NCBI GenBank assembly: GCA_012934845.2
Contig: WNNJ02000543.1
Coordinates: 434,001 to 498,000 of the forward strand
Source of the DNA: Pomphorhynchus laevis
Taxonomy: Eukaryota; Acanthocephala; Palaeacanthocephala; Echinorhynchida; Pomphorhynchidae
DNA length: 64,000 nt
Direction: 5' to 3'
Made by a program: the position numbers and the translations under genes
Part shown: piece after piece, positions 19,625 through 30,893 of the stretch
Layout: the number at the start of each line of letters is the position of its first letter
Numbering within the stretch: the stretch's first letter is position 1
Notes under the pieces: model-generated
What the model was told of the DNA's origin: nothing
The model's database searches: none
Seen by the model: only the letters and a program-made list of their open reading frames with translations

Positions 19625-20274
19625 TTGCCCCCATCCAATCCTATTTTAAGCTCCTCTAAATCGCATGTGTTAGTTTTTCATGGCGTTCCTGCCACCAAAA
19701 AGAAACTTGAGACTAGCACTCTCTGCACTCTCCTCAATTTTGCAGCATCAACTACTCCCCATCTTCACGAGTCGAGTAAAATATCTGGGGTTCGCCGTTA
19801 CGGTGAATTGGTCGATGAAAGCTGACCTGAATAGACTCAAACGTATCCTAAAGAGAGCTAGGTGTGCTCTGAAACGGGCCCAGCATCTGTCATTGAATGG
19901 GATAACCCAAGTGCGCCTCTGGGATACTTGGACTATCTCGGGAGTAGTCTTCTTCTCACAACGACGTCCCCCAGAGCAAAGGCTAAGGTTTCTCAAGCTA
20001 CTCATCTCGAGATTACCAACAATTGTCCGCCTTGACTGGACTCTTAGGTTTGTGAGACCTCGAATGGTTCAGTCAGGGGGCGGCGCGCTGGTGCGGCCGA
20101 GGGGCTCAGATCCCTCTGGACCTGAGGCCGTGAATATAAGTTGAAGATTTCAAAATACACGTCGTGAACGGCTTATATTTAAAGTTGTCTTTTGCATGTT
20201 TTGTTTCTTAAAGTTTTTATCGGTTACATAGTTATTAATAAAGCTTTTATTTATTTATGTTTATCATATCGTGG

Positions 20275-23200
20275 CTAATGACCAGTAGATACCCGTCACT
20301 GCTGGGTGTATTGATATACTTTAAACTGAGCCAAAATGGCAGCACTTGTGAATAACTATGCACAAATGGAATTGCTAGTTTAGTTTATTACAAAAGTAGA
20401 ACAAGCTTTTGAATGCTCAAAAAGAATAAGAATTAAAAATAAATCCAAACTGACTGTGAAAACAAAAAGACATTAGTAAACAAATAATAATGAAAATGAT
20501 GAAAGTCTATAAATATCATCGCATGCTTGTACTTTCCAAAAATATTTCACTTGTTTGAGGGTTTTTTTCAAAATATTCCCATTAACCAGCCTATCTATCA
20601 TATCGTCTCTGGAAGCGGCAATGAAAAAATTACAACCAATATTAGGGTCCAACGAATTATGAGCTTCCAAAAATATCTTTCTGATATTTTTATTTTTAAG
20701 TTTCATCATTACTTTTCTTTCCAATAAATTTCTGATCGTGCTTTTGTACATTAGCAACATTTCCCAACATAGCGCAACTTTAAAATCCAAATTTATGTAT
20801 TTAAAGATGTCTTTAAATAGCTGTATTATGAAGAATTGCCTTTGTTCAGGTGGACGATTTCTCGCATAAAACATTAACGCTAGTCCACAAAATGTCTTAC
20901 AAATTGATGATAAATTCATCATGAGACGCATTTAATTTATAAGCCTTTTTAGAATAACGGAATCCTTTTTGGAAAAGTTTCTTCGCTAAAGCCAGGTCTT
21001 TCTTATGTGCAAGTTTGTTTGTAAAATAACTACCAAGTATTCTCATATACTTTTTCTCTCCTTTTCCAATAAGTCATTACCAAGCTTGTGTATTTTTTCA
21101 TGTTAAAGGTGATATTTTGTTTTTGATAGATTCAACATTAGACCAAGATGTCTTGCTCTGGATTGTATAATTTTAATGGAAGTAGTAACATGAGCTTTAA
21201 GTTTAATCCAATCGATCGTTCATCTATGAAATAAAAGAGAAATGTAATCTGCGAAAACACAACAGTCTATTTTATCACTTTCATCCCCTTAACTAGATGT
21301 AATGTAGCTAAAGTAAACAGTATAGGCAACAGAGGTTAGCCCTTAGGTACTTCCTCTTTTATAAATCTCATTTCATCGTCGAAGCAATATATCTTAGCTG
21401 ATCTCGATTTGACTGCTCAAAATGTCCTGAACACAAGGCAAGCAGGAATATTAAGTTTAACCATTTGTTCAAATATGCACTTGTGAAGCAATGTATTAGA
21501 AGCCCACATGAAATCTAAAGAATATATTATTTTTTAAAGTATATTCTTCGTCAAGATATTTTGGATGTAATTAACTGCCATGCTTGAACTTTTCCATTTT
21601 TAGAAACCAAAGTTGTTCTCATTAAATAAGTTTTTATTTTTCATTAAAACTGATATTTTGCCCGCGATAGCCCTTTCATAAATCATATTTAAACTGTTAG
21701 ATATCGTGATTAAGCGAATGTCCTTTGGACAGTTTATGATATTTGATTCGGAGAGAAGAATAATCTTATCCTGACCGGTATCTCTCAATACTGACAATTT
21801 TCCCGAATCATGAATTCAGCTATGCGTTTTCTGTTTTTGTCATCTAAAAGTTTTATAGCTGCAGCAGGTGCGGATAAACCATTAGTCGAGACTATGGGTA
21901 CCTTAGGCCAAGCTGCTAATATATCCTCAATAGCAATATCATCATTTTTACATAGCGTTCTTTCCCAATTATAAACCCACAAGGGAGCTTCTTCTTGTGA
22001 AACAACACCCAGATTTTTAGTGTGATAATCAGAAAACTTTCTCATTACTTCCTTCTCTCCTTTTTTGGCAATCCATTGCTTCGCCCTATCTTTCCAGTTT
22101 ATATATTAATTTTGTTTTATTATACTCCACTAAGGTTTAGAGTATTTTGCTTCAGCTTCAATCTTTCTAATATCATTGACAAACGTTTCTTTCTCGAATA
22201 ACATATAAGTCCGCTCAATTTCTTCCTTGTCTCAGTTGTGTTTTATAGACGATAATTTTCTTTTTATTTTCATAATTCGATTATGTTTTTGGGGAACGTG
22301 GAACATTCTTGTAGAATTGGTTACTGCATACCCTAATTGTATCAGAAATAAAAGCTATCGAAGATTGTGTAAGATTTTCTGTCTTATCCAGTTTATCTAG
22401 CCTTGAACTTCATTAAATTTTCTAATTTCCTCCAATTTAGGAGAAAATCAGTCTGTATAGATTTCTTGCCAGGTCAAACCCCATCTTACTGCCATGTGTC
22501 CACAATCGTAAATCCCCAAGTCTATATTCTCTTTCCAAATCAATTTCAATCTGTTATTAGCGAGTGAGGAAAAAGCCAGATCAATAATAGTACGTGTGTG
22601 CCTAGTATTTAAAAATGTGAATGAGGCAGGTAGATTCAACGAGATTCGATTCATCAGTACTTTTTCACTAAAAGCTCCATCTTTGTCATTAAAATCTGCT
22701 ACCATCCAATGGGGATTTAAGTTAGCTATGTGTCTTAATCCACGAGCTACCCTATTCTTTTCCTGTTTTCTCCCAACAAATCAGGGTTTAATACATATAT
22801 ATTAACTAGTGCCCTCAAATTTCCAATCAAAATTGTTACTCCAAGAGCCGCTACCCACGATTCTACAATAGAAACACCAAAGCGAGGATATAATTTCTTA
22901 TTGACCATCGTTACTAAAGAGGTATCATTCTTTTCACTGTTCGTAATACATTTATAAGAATCAGCAATTCCATGAAAATCCGTTTCAGTAAAAAGCTAGA
23001 TCTGGTTTCTTGTAACAATAGAATATCAGAACAGACTGTATCAAGCAAACACTCCACATTCTTAACAGAAACACAATTCCAACTAATCAGATTTAAGTTT
23101 TTAGCTAGGTGCAGACAATTAATCTAAGGAGAGATCTAGCAACCTTATTAATCGTCCTCTCTTGCTCGTCTGGGATCTTATTACGGTGTGCAATCTTCTT

Positions 23201-24066
23201 TCCTTTGTCTATATGTTCAGCTTTCACTGCTTGCAAATCATCAACGTACTGTTGTTATGACATTTTATTTTTCTGTAGGTTTTTAGGGATAGTTTTTTTT
23301 ACTTTCTGTTGAAATATTCTTAGACTTACAAAATATCGATTCCAAATCCTTAATTTTCTTGGTAAGAGTACGAATAGTATAATTTAATGTGACGATCATA
23401 TTCTGTTGAGTTACTATTATGTCCTCCAGTTTTGCCGTGTGATCTGTGGAATTTGTCAAGACTACACCACCAATATCCTTAACATGGATCGAGGACTGCA
23501 GCATCGACTAACCTATGATAAATGCATGACGCTGTCGACATGTGGTAGTTCGGGAGAATTTTTGCTGCCGTAATCCTTTCATAAAAACAACTAAGGATTT
23601 ATAGTCTTTTTTATTTTCTCTTCGAAGGAGGTAATTTTTGTAATGTATCCTTTATTATGAATGTATTTAAATAAAATTTCGGTAGATCTAAATTTTGACT
23701 TCCACTTTACATGTTCAGCTTGCCATTTTTTAGCTGCCTGTTCATTCTCAAATTGTAAAGTGATTAACAATTTTTCCCTTTTTATCGGTCTTAGTACTGT
23801 TAATGCTTTATCACTTAAAAATTTATCAGAAATACCTGATGATTGGTGTAGATGTAGTCCGTCTTCTTTCTTAAAGTCGCTATGAGGATCCAAGGTATTC
23901 TTTCTGAGTTTAAATGGGAGTTTTTCTTACCCCATATCGATATTAACATCTTGTAAATATTCCAGACTGGAATCCATTCTCCGCTTATTGCTTTTACTGA
24001 TAACAGATGCCGCAGTAAGTAAGTGAAAAATGACTGAGCGCTTTCACTCGTTACTGGCAATCGCAA
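20275..24066 (-). mobile_element. I/Jockey-like LINE D, related to family C, decayed
   Basis: Minus strand, 5' to 3': ORF1 pieces (24066-23283), the endonuclease start ('LNLISWNCVSVKNVECLLDTV..ILLLQET', about 23105-22980), 'VADFNDKDGAF' (near 22700), linker (22045-21785), RT fingers (21797-21600) and a C-terminal domain (20931-20473). The RT palm is heavily decayed. Low GC and many stops mark it as older than C2. The endonuclease, linker and RT blocks align with family C. Confidence 0.65.
20473..20931 (-). CDS. C-terminal domain of LINE D ORF2, 152 aa
   Basis: It is open from 'MRLMMNLSSICKTFCGLALMFYARNRPPEQRQFF'. The 'RPPEQR' block also occurs in copy C2 near 19975 ('RRPPEQRLRFLKLL'), fixing this as the C-terminal domain after the RT. 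No catalytic motif lies here. It is rich in Lys, Ile and Phe, in line with the AT content. Confidence 0.5.
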   Translation of the reverse strand: MRLMMNLSSICKTFCGLALMFYARNRPPEQRQFFIIQLFKDIFKYINLDFKVALCWEMLLMYKSTIRNLLERKVMMKLKNKNIRKIFLEAHNSLDPNIGCNFFIAASRDDMIDRLVNGNILKKTLKQVKYFWKVQACDDIYRLSSFSLLFVY

Positions 24067-24226
24067 AAAAACTGACTGAACTTGCTAGTTGCACAACCGC
24101 GCTTATAAATCTAGAAAAAAGCACCTTAAGAATCCTGTGTAAACGTCAATCTACACCTAAGGTAGAAATATTTTATCTCTTGATTTAGGAATTAATACTA
24201 AACCCATAATCTTCTTCCATTTCAAA

Positions 24227-24455
24227 TATATAGTTATTACAGGAACAAAGAAGCAGAAATTATCCTTTATTTGATTAAAAAAATTCTATATTTCGATAGC
24301 TCCTGCTATCATAATCAGGATTACAATAAATGTTTCACAAATTTTCCCCCGTGTTTGCAACATTTATAGAATAAATGCTACAAACATTTATAAAATATAA
24401 AATTTTTATCAAATAAAGGATAATTTCTGCTTCTTCGTTCCTGTAATAACTATAT
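24227..24455. repeat. Foldback element with ~60-bp inverted arms
   Basis: Arms 24227-24290 and 24396-24455 are near-perfect reverse complements (core CAGGAACAAAGAAGCAG on the left arm) around a centre of about 105 bases. There is no coding capacity, so this is a MITE-like or foldback insert. Confidence 0.7.
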
Positions 24456-24489
24456 CTTTATTTAGTAGTGGATAGTATTAACTACTAAT

Positions 24490-25008
24490 GATTCATAGTG
24501 TGGTGAAACTGCATTATCTACTATAAAGATGATATAGTAGTTATCTTCCGAGTAGTTATTCTTATAGGGATCGCTTGCGAGAGTTAGGCATACCGTCGGT
24601 TCGGTCTGCGATAGTGTGTAGCGACATCTTATGCTTCAGAGATATGTTACTCGGACGTGATGGGTGGCCGGCAAACTGTATCCAGCGGAACAAACGTGAT
24701 ACGAATCGGGGCCACTCTTTGACTGTGAAAACGCTGCACCATGGGAAGCTGTCTAGAATCAGTCGCCTATCGCACCAAGCGGTAAGGATGTGGAACTTAC
24801 TTCCGGAGGATATGGTCGCTATTCAGAGTAGACAACAGTTCATGTGGAGGATGGAGCAATGGCTGTGCGAGACAAATTCACAGTCTATACCGGATCGTTA
24901 TCCTTGGGAGGAATGTTGAATTTTTTTCTTTTCAATTTTTTTCTTTTTTATGTGATCAGACAAAACAGCCCTGCGGCTACAGTCTTGTAATTGAATAAAT
25001 AAATAAAT
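24490..25008 (+). mobile_element. LINE 3' end fragment
   Basis: The frame at 24575-24919 encodes 'RGHSLTVKTLHHGKLSRISRLSHQAVRMWNLLPEDMVAIQSRQQFMWRMEQWL', a typical LINE ORF2 C-terminus. It is followed by a short 3' UTR and an (AATA)n tail ending at about 25008. The tail and missing 5' part show a 5'-truncated insertion just upstream of the COQ6-like gene. Confidence 0.7.
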
Positions 25009-25215
25009 ATACTGAATTAATTCTATACAATATTTGTCATAGCAAATATGCATTTGCAATATTGTTTATGTATATACCTTGACATTATTAATTTGTTTTA
25101 ATCTTATTGATAATATCGTCCCTGTTCGATAATATATTTATAGTGTCTTTATAATTCGCTTTTGTAGAGATATGTTATATTAACTTCTTTACCTTTATCT
25201 ACTAACAATTAACCA

Positions 25216-26529
25216 ATGACTAAGTACGATGTGATTATTTCTGGTGCTGGTCTTGCGGGGTTAACACTAACTTCATTACTCTCTAAACGATGCCCCAGTA
25301 TACTAATTAAACTTATAGATTCAAAACCAAGTAAGCCAGTCTTGTCAGTCAAATCACCCGATTATAGTGCTGAATGCATAGCTTGGAACAATACAAGTAA
25401 ACAGGTATTCGAGGAAATTGGGATATGGGCTAATCTTGAACAACATCGAGTTCAGCATGTAAAGTATATGAACGTTTGGGATGCATGTTCATCATCAAAG
25501 ATTTCCATGAATTTTGAAAATAGTCAACCAACCGCTTACATAATTCAGAATAATATTGCTTTGTCTGTCCTACAACATCATGTTGATGGTTTGGATAATG
25601 TTGAACAGATATTTAATTGCAAAATAGATGCAATAGACTGTTCCGATCACAGTCAAGTAAAGTTAAATGTCAACGGCGCTGATCCAATGTCATGCAAGTT
25701 GCTCGTGTCAGCCGAAGGACATAATTCACAGATCCGAAATATGCAGGGATTCGGATGCAGTCAATTAGACTACGACTGTTTGGCTTCAGTAGTAGTTATG
25801 AAGGCATTAAATACTGATCCGAGTGCTGCTTATCAACGATTTCTCCCAAATGGTCCGATTGCATCATTACCGTTAGATAACGATATGTGCTGTGTTATAT
25901 GGTTCATTTCTATGAACGATAAACATTCTCTACAATCATGTACAGACACTGAATTCGTCGACAAAGTAAATTATGCATTTTCCAACACAACAGATAGCAA
26001 CTTATTTACTGTAAAACTGAATAGCATTCTAGATACCAGCATTGAAAATATTAAATATGTTCTTAACAAAACTTTTCTCACAAATATAATGATGGATAAA
26101 GCTGAATTTGATGCTCCAACATATCAGTCGGTGCTTCGAGATACGCAAAGATTCTTCCCGATAATTACAAGATTAGCTTGTCACTTTGTGAAGCCTCGGA
26201 TTGTTTTAATCGGAGATAGTGCTCACAGAATGCATCCGTTAGCAGGACAAGGTGCGAATGTTGGTATTGAAGATATTAGATCGCTAGTAAATGTGATTTC
26301 TGAACAAACTGAAAGCGGTTGTGATATTGGCGAAATGTCGGGCTTGAAAAAATATGAACGGACAAGACAGCCTTTAGTTGTAGGCAAGGCTCTACTAATG
26401 GATGGCATATATCGATTATTTAGCACGTCATTTACACCAGCGGTTGCCTTCCGGTCTTTTGGTATTACTGTGTTTGACAGAATACGCTTAATGAAGCAAT
26501 TTTCTTTAGATACGGCAAATAAAGGATAG
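25216..26529 (+). CDS. COQ6: FAD-dependent monooxygenase, UbiH/COQ6 family, 437 aa
   Basis: A single open frame with no introns. Residues 4-16 form the FAD-binding Rossmann start 'YDVIISGAGLAGL' (GxGxxG). Residues about 325-358 carry the family signature 'IVLIGDSAHRMHPLAGQGANVGIEDIRSL'. The length is close to that usual for COQ6. In ubiquinone synthesis COQ6 hydroxylates the ring at C5 in the mitochondrial matrix, using electrons from ferredoxin. The frame begins almost at the Rossmann fold, so an N-terminal import sequence is short or absent; an upstream exon cannot be excluded. AATAAA lies 114 bases past the stop (26643-26648). The neighbours are retroelements, so there is no operon-like context. 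A different member of the UbiH/COQ6 group is possible, but the 'HPLAGQGANxG' box is highly specific to that group. Confidence 0.8.
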   Translation: MTKYDVIISGAGLAGLTLTSLLSKRCPSILIKLIDSKPSKPVLSVKSPDYSAECIAWNNTSKQVFEEIGIWANLEQHRVQHVKYMNVWDACSSSKISMNFENSQPTAYIIQNNIALSVLQHHVDGLDNVEQIFNCKIDAIDCSDHSQVKLNVNGADPMSCKLLVSAEGHNSQIRNMQGFGCSQLDYDCLASVVVMKALNTDPSAAYQRFLPNGPIASLPLDNDMCCVIWFISMNDKHSLQSCTDTEFVDKVNYAFSNTTDSNLFTVKLNSILDTSIENIKYVLNKTFLTNIMMDKAEFDAPTYQSVLRDTQRFFPIITRLACHFVKPRIVLIGDSAHRMHPLAGQGANVGIEDIRSLVNVISEQTESGCDIGEMSGLKKYERTRQPLVVGKALLMDGIYRLFSTSFTPAVAFRSFGITVFDRIRLMKQFSLDTANKG

Positions 26530-27170
26530 CCATATAACATGATATTAATATATCCTTAAATCTGGAAATAATTCTAGTAAATGTCTGGTAGTTTATTAGA
26601 TTCTACAAATTTAATATTCGGGTACATAAATTTTAATCTTTGAATAAAATAAGATTAGAAAATTAATACAAATTGTAATTCCCGTAATTTTCTGTACTCA
26701 AGTATTTTATATTATTGACTTTTTAGGTTTTAATATATATTAATTCGCAAACATTACCCTTTAAAATTAGACACTTTGATATATTTTTATGTAGTAAAGT
26801 TTTTGATAAACTATATTTATTTAATATATTCACTTAATACTAAATATTTATTTACGCGTAATCAAAATTATTAAAATATCATTTTGATAATAGCGTACTA
26901 CGTTAAATATGTTTGTAATTAACTACTCAGATTGCTTTATTATCTTTTACTAAAAAATCTTAAAAATTTACGACAAAAATATTTGATTTTTCCCGATTTT
27001 GACCTCTGTCAGAAAGACTTAAACTACGTATTATTGGTTACGAATTTATTATTTTTTCTTATTTTCAAACAAGTTTGATGAATAGTAAATTTTTAAAAAA
27101 AGGGAGAAGTTTGCATCCAAAGGTGTTTCCACTTTAAAATTTAAACTGCTTTACGTGATCACGTTAAAAA
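26530..27170. other. AT-rich intergenic DNA after the COQ6-like gene
   Basis: Contains the gene's probable polyadenylation signal at 26643-26648. Beyond that nothing is recognised up to the GC-rich island at 27181. Confidence 0.45.
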
Positions 27171-27180
27171 GACCAGGTAA

Positions 27181-27345
27181 TGGACAATGGTCGCGTTGCG
27201 CGTGGAGTGAAGGCGGTAGATCTTTATAGATCTTGTTCCAGCCTGCAACCGCCTTAAGCAGGGCAACCCCTTAGGAGATGCTGCTGGATGGGGCGTTGTA
27301 AGTTTAGTCTGAGTCAACTAAATTAGGTGGCGACACCGAAAAAGC
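27181..27345 (+). other. GC-rich island with serial hairpins, unidentified
   Basis: In strongly AT-rich surroundings, this stretch contains several consecutive inverted repeats. They are GGCGGT/ACCGCC with an inner AGATCT-ttat-AGATCT, GGCAACCCC/GGGGCGTTG, TTTAGT/ACTAAA, and GGTG-GCGA-CACC, which would close on a GNRA tetraloop. The pattern suggests a structured RNA, such as an element UTR or a small RNA gene. I see no match to tRNA, 5S, U1-U6 or SRP RNA. It lies about 30 bases before the first Naiad frame. The strand is assumed. Confidence 0.35.
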
Positions 27346-27374
27346 AACGTTAAAAATTATGACTTAAAAGTTAC

Positions 27375-28004
27375 ATGTACTCAACCAGATTGGAAAAATA
27401 CGTAAGTACTAATGATTTTAATTTAAGATCTTTTAAATGTAACAGAAAAAATTGTATAGTTTGTGATTTTATAAATAATAATATTTGTATTGTAAGTAAT
27501 ACGACAAACAAATGTTTTTCTTTAAATATTAATAATAATTGTAACTGCAATACCGCAGGTGTAGTGTACCTAATACACTGTACATATGGATTGCAATATA
27601 TAGGAAAAACATATCAAATGTTAAAAACTAGGTTTAGGCAACACATATATAATATACAGCATAATAGTCAAACTATATTTCATAAACATATGAGATTAAT
27701 AGGACATGATATTAAAAACTGTAAATTATTTATTTTAGAACATATTATCGAAGAAAACATTTCAATATTAAATCAAAAACTATTAGAAAAAGAAGATTTT
27801 TGGATTAAAACGCTTAATTCCATGTACCTATTAGGATTGAATGACGTGGTACAAGGAATTGGCAGAAGTAGTATAATACATAATAAACAACTATATTATA
27901 ATAATCCGGTTAAACGCAAACCAAGAAGTCATGGTGATAAAAGTAATATGAAAAATAGAGTTAAACATATTAAAAAAGATATGTATATAAATGAACAATT
28001 ATAA
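27375..28004 (+). CDS. GIY-YIG endonuclease domain of Naiad PLE, 209 aa
   Basis: An N-terminal cysteine cluster ('FKCNRKNCIVCDF', then 'CNCNT') is followed by the nuclease core 'AGVVYLIHCTYGLQYIGKTYQMLKTRFRQHI'. The latter matches the GIY-YIG motif and its catalytic arginine. A glutamate follows in 'LFILEHIIEENISILNQKLLEKEDFWIKTLNSM'. In ordinary Penelope elements this domain follows the RT. In copy N2 the same sequence precedes the RT, the permuted order described for Naiad/Chlamys PLEs. The enzyme would nick the target for reverse transcription. The frame is open through the nuclease core and ends at a stop about 70 bases before the homology ends. Confidence 0.8.
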   Translation: MYSTRLEKYVSTNDFNLRSFKCNRKNCIVCDFINNNICIVSNTTNKCFSLNINNNCNCNTAGVVYLIHCTYGLQYIGKTYQMLKTRFRQHIYNIQHNSQTIFHKHMRLIGHDIKNCKLFILEHIIEENISILNQKLLEKEDFWIKTLNSMYLLGLNDVVQGIGRSSIIHNKQLYYNNPVKRKPRSHGDKSNMKNRVKHIKKDMYINEQL

Positions 28005-28076
28005 ATATTAAAACAACTTTTAAGAGATAATAAGCTAAAAGATCTTTATGTAAATATAAGAAGTTTTTCTAAAGAT
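27375..28076 (+). mobile_element. Naiad-type Penelope-like element, copy N1 (GIY-YIG part)
   Basis: Plus strand. It holds the N-terminal endonuclease part of a PLE and stops where the RT should begin. A 45-base duplicate of its own interior (from 27626) follows at 28079, then the inverted terminal sequence of copy N2. It is thus a truncated copy. Confidence 0.75.
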
Positions 28077-28134
28077 AACTAGGTTTAGGCAACACATATA
28101 ATATACAGCAAAATAGTCAAACTATCAAATCAGA

Positions 28135-30893
28135 TAACTGAGTCTACGTATTAAATATAATTATAAACTAAACAAAACATAATAATGCTAAATCAAAATT
28201 TAATAATTAAATAATAAAATTAATAATTGTTTTTAGATTTTCTATAATTTAAATCAATTTAAAATAAAAAAATGAAATTTAAAATAAACGTCATTTTTGT
28301 GAATTAACTAATAAATAACAGACGTTGTATCAGAATAAGAATTAGAGGTCATCAAGAGGAACTGCTATGCTATCAGGTTTCGGTTCCTAACTCCACTACC
28401 CAACATAGCAGCGAGGCCAAAAACATGCTAATGATGTATTTCCTCTGATAAAACTATCTAGTATCTTATTATAATACAAAGTATATTATTTATTATCAGT
28501 CGATTAAAATTTGGCACTTAAGAGTTTAAATTTATTCTTTATATTATTGTGTTGATTTATATATTTTACTATTTTCTCCTTGATGTTATTTTTATAGTGA
28601 ACTAGTTTAAAATATGTATCTATTAAATTATTTAAATGATTTTGAAGAAAGCCAATATCATTACATATTGTTGCAATTCTTAAAATTTCATTATTTAATG
28701 TATTATATTTTATATTATATGGTATGCATAAATACTAACGCAAAAATATGTTTCTTGTAAATTTAAATATGTCATCTTTACGATATAAATTAATAGTAGT
28801 TTTAGTTAATGTTAATTTAACGTTCCTTTCTAAATATACACCTTCTTTATCATTAATATTGTTTTTGTTAAGAATAAGGCTTTCTTGATAAATTTGTTCA
28901 CTAATTGAATAAAAATTATTAGAATTAAATACACATATATCATCAATGTATCGAAACATATATTTCATATATTTATATTGTTTAGATTTAGTTTTTACAC
29001 AGTTATGAACAAATTCATATTCTATAAAGCTTAAAAACAAGTCAGCTATAATTGGGCTACTATTACCACCCATTGGAACACCTTTTACTTGTCTAAATAT
29101 AGATGTCCCTACTTTTAAATAATTTTGATTTATCAAAATATTTAAGGATTCTATTAATTCAATTTTATCCATATATTTATATTTATTTGATGGTTTAATT
29201 TTTGTTAGATAGGCGTTATAATTATTATAACATATATATGTATATCTTTTTCCGAATATAAGATTAATTAATTTTACTAACGCTTCTTTAATATCTACTA
29301 AATCTAGATTTGTATAAAGCGTACTAAAATCGTATGTATTTATATTTTGAAAATTTATTCCTTTTGTCTGTTCTAAAAATTCTTTTGTAGAATTAATACT
29401 GAAATAGTGTTTTATACCTGTATTAATTTCGATTATCTTGCAATATTTTTTAAAATGTGCTTTAATTACTTTAAGTATTTTATTCATATAAACAGAAAGT
29501 GGTTTTAATGTACATTTAAACGCACTACATATGAACCTAGGTTTTATTGGATTTTTATGTAATTTTGGATTCCAATATAATATAGGTATAGTTTTATTAT
29601 CTAATTCAACCTTTATACCCTTTTTATCCATTATAGAACAGTGACTTGTAATAATTGTTTCTAAACTCAACTCACTACGTTCATATGTTGGATTTACATT
29701 TAAATCATTAGAATTAACCTCTTTCACTAGTATATCATAATAAAGCTTTTTGCATATGAAGACAAAGTTATTACTAGCTTTATCAATAGTTGTTATTATA
29801 TAGTTATCCTTTAATTTAGTAAGTTCTTTATACATATCTTTATTAATTTTATCTTTCCTTTTATAATTGTTTGTTATTTTCATTTTATTTTTAATTTTAT
29901 CAAATATATAATCTTTCCATATGTTTATCTTGGATATATTCGAGTTTTCACTATTAATCAGCTCACTAAAGTAATCATTTAAGTTATTATGTAACGAATT
30001 GTAAATTTTATTTTTGTCGTTGTTATTATTTAATCTTTATTTATACCCTTTTGATATCAGCTTTCTTAATTCACAATTTTCAATTAATTCTAGATTATGG
30101 GTACATATATGTTCATTTATTTTATCAAAACTAAGACTTTTACAATTGCATTCTGTTTCCATTATGTTTCTAATATTATCGTTACATATTGATTTTAATT
30201 CTTTATTATAATTACAAATTTTTCGTCCTAATGGTGGTAGGAGTTTATACATTATTTTGGGAATATATTTACTTAAATCTGACCCTATTATTTCTTTACA
30301 TTTAGAATTATTTAAAAGTACGGCTATATTTATGTTATCTATACATTTATTAATAAAGTTTACGGTTAATATATATTTTCTATTGTTATTATTAACATTT
30401 ATTGTCCGATTATAGTATTTTATATTACAATAACTGTCTATTATACACTTAACCTATCATAATCGTTAATAAATGAATGATTTATTGAACAAATGGTATC
30501 TTTAGAAAAACTTCTTATATTTACATAAAGATCTTTTAGCTTATTATCACTTAAAAGTTGTTTTAATATTTCTAATTGTTCATTTATATACATATCTTTT
30601 TTAATATTTTTAACTCTATTTTTCCTATTCCTTTTATCACCATGACTTCTTGGTTTGCGTTTAACCGGATTATTATAATATAGTTGTTTATTATGTATTA
30701 TACTACTTCTGCCAATTCCTTGTACCACGTCATTCAATCCTAATGGGTACATGGAATTAAGCGTTTTAATCCAAAAATCTTCTTTTTCTAATAGTTTTTG
30801 ATTTAATATTGAAATGTTTTCTTCGATAATATGTTCTAAAATAAATAATTTACAGTTTTTAATATCATGTCCTATTAATCTCATAAGTACTAA
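28135..30893 (-). mobile_element. Naiad PLE copy N2, minus strand
   Basis: In sense direction (30893 to 28135): the second half of the GIY-YIG domain and connector (30893-30441), the RT N-terminal region (about 30252-30037), the RT core (29883-28735), the C-terminus ('LLSAKF..DNK'-like, near 28500) and a terminal sequence to 28135. The terminal part is the reverse complement of 32440-32990 in copy N3. N2 and N3 thus face away from a shared centre at about 30895. The first half of GIY-YIG is missing. Confidence 0.8.
28735..29883 (-). CDS. Naiad reverse transcriptase, 382 aa
   Basis: PLE-type RT. It shows 'IITTIDKASNNFVFICKKLYYD' and 'PILYWNPKLHKNPIKPRFICSA' (fingers, with the PLE-typical KLHK block). 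Motif A follows ('NTYDFSTLYTNLD'), then motif B ('VKGVPMGGNSSPIIADLFLSFIEYEF') and the catalytic box 'YMFRYIDDICVFNS'. These are the hallmark blocks of Penelope RTs, which are related to telomerase RT. The core is open and intact here. A frame break separates it from the N-terminal part at 30252-30037 ('LPPLGRKICNYNKELKSI', 'CNCKS'). Closely similar sequences lie at 31085-32077 and 50797-51965. Confidence 0.85.
   Translation of the reverse strand: MKITNNYKRKDKINKDMYKELTKLKDNYIITTIDKASNNFVFICKKLYYDILVKEVNSNDLNVNPTYERSELSLETIITSHCSIMDKKGIKVELDNKTIPILYWNPKLHKNPIKPRFICSAFKCTLKPLSVYMNKILKVIKAHFKKYCKIIEINTGIKHYFSINSTKEFLEQTKGINFQNINTYDFSTLYTNLDLVDIKEALVKLINLIFGKRYTYICYNNYNAYLTKIKPSNKYKYMDKIELIESLNILINQNYLKVGTSIFRQVKGVPMGGNSSPIIADLFLSFIEYEFVHNCVKTKSKQYKYMKYMFRYIDDICVFNSNNFYSISEQIYQESLILNKNNINDKEGVYLERNVKLTLTKTTINLYRKDDIFKFTRNIFLR

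Larger units (their letters stand above)
16497..20262 (+). mobile_element. I/Jockey-like LINE family C, copy C2
   Basis: Plus strand. Decayed ORF1 (16497-17660) contains knuckles such as 'CANCGGAHPARSKSC' and ends in 'KGDLSASSCD'. The ORF2 endonuclease start follows (17695-17860, 'SLNILQWNSGGASALIILSGRDADVIVLQETRS'), then a damaged endonuclease ('DMLLGDFNDR', about 18090), a linker, the RT (18433-19624) and a C-terminal part to about 20145. The 3' UTR has AATAAA near 20238 and an (ATTT)-rich end. Several frame changes and a deletion in the endonuclease make it inactive. Confidence 0.75.

Noticed and set aside
27181-27345. HDV-like ribozyme upstream of Naiad N1
   Set aside because: A GGCGGT/ACCGCC stem and a possible CCAGC/GCTGG pairing exist, but the order of strands does not fit the nested double pseudoknot.
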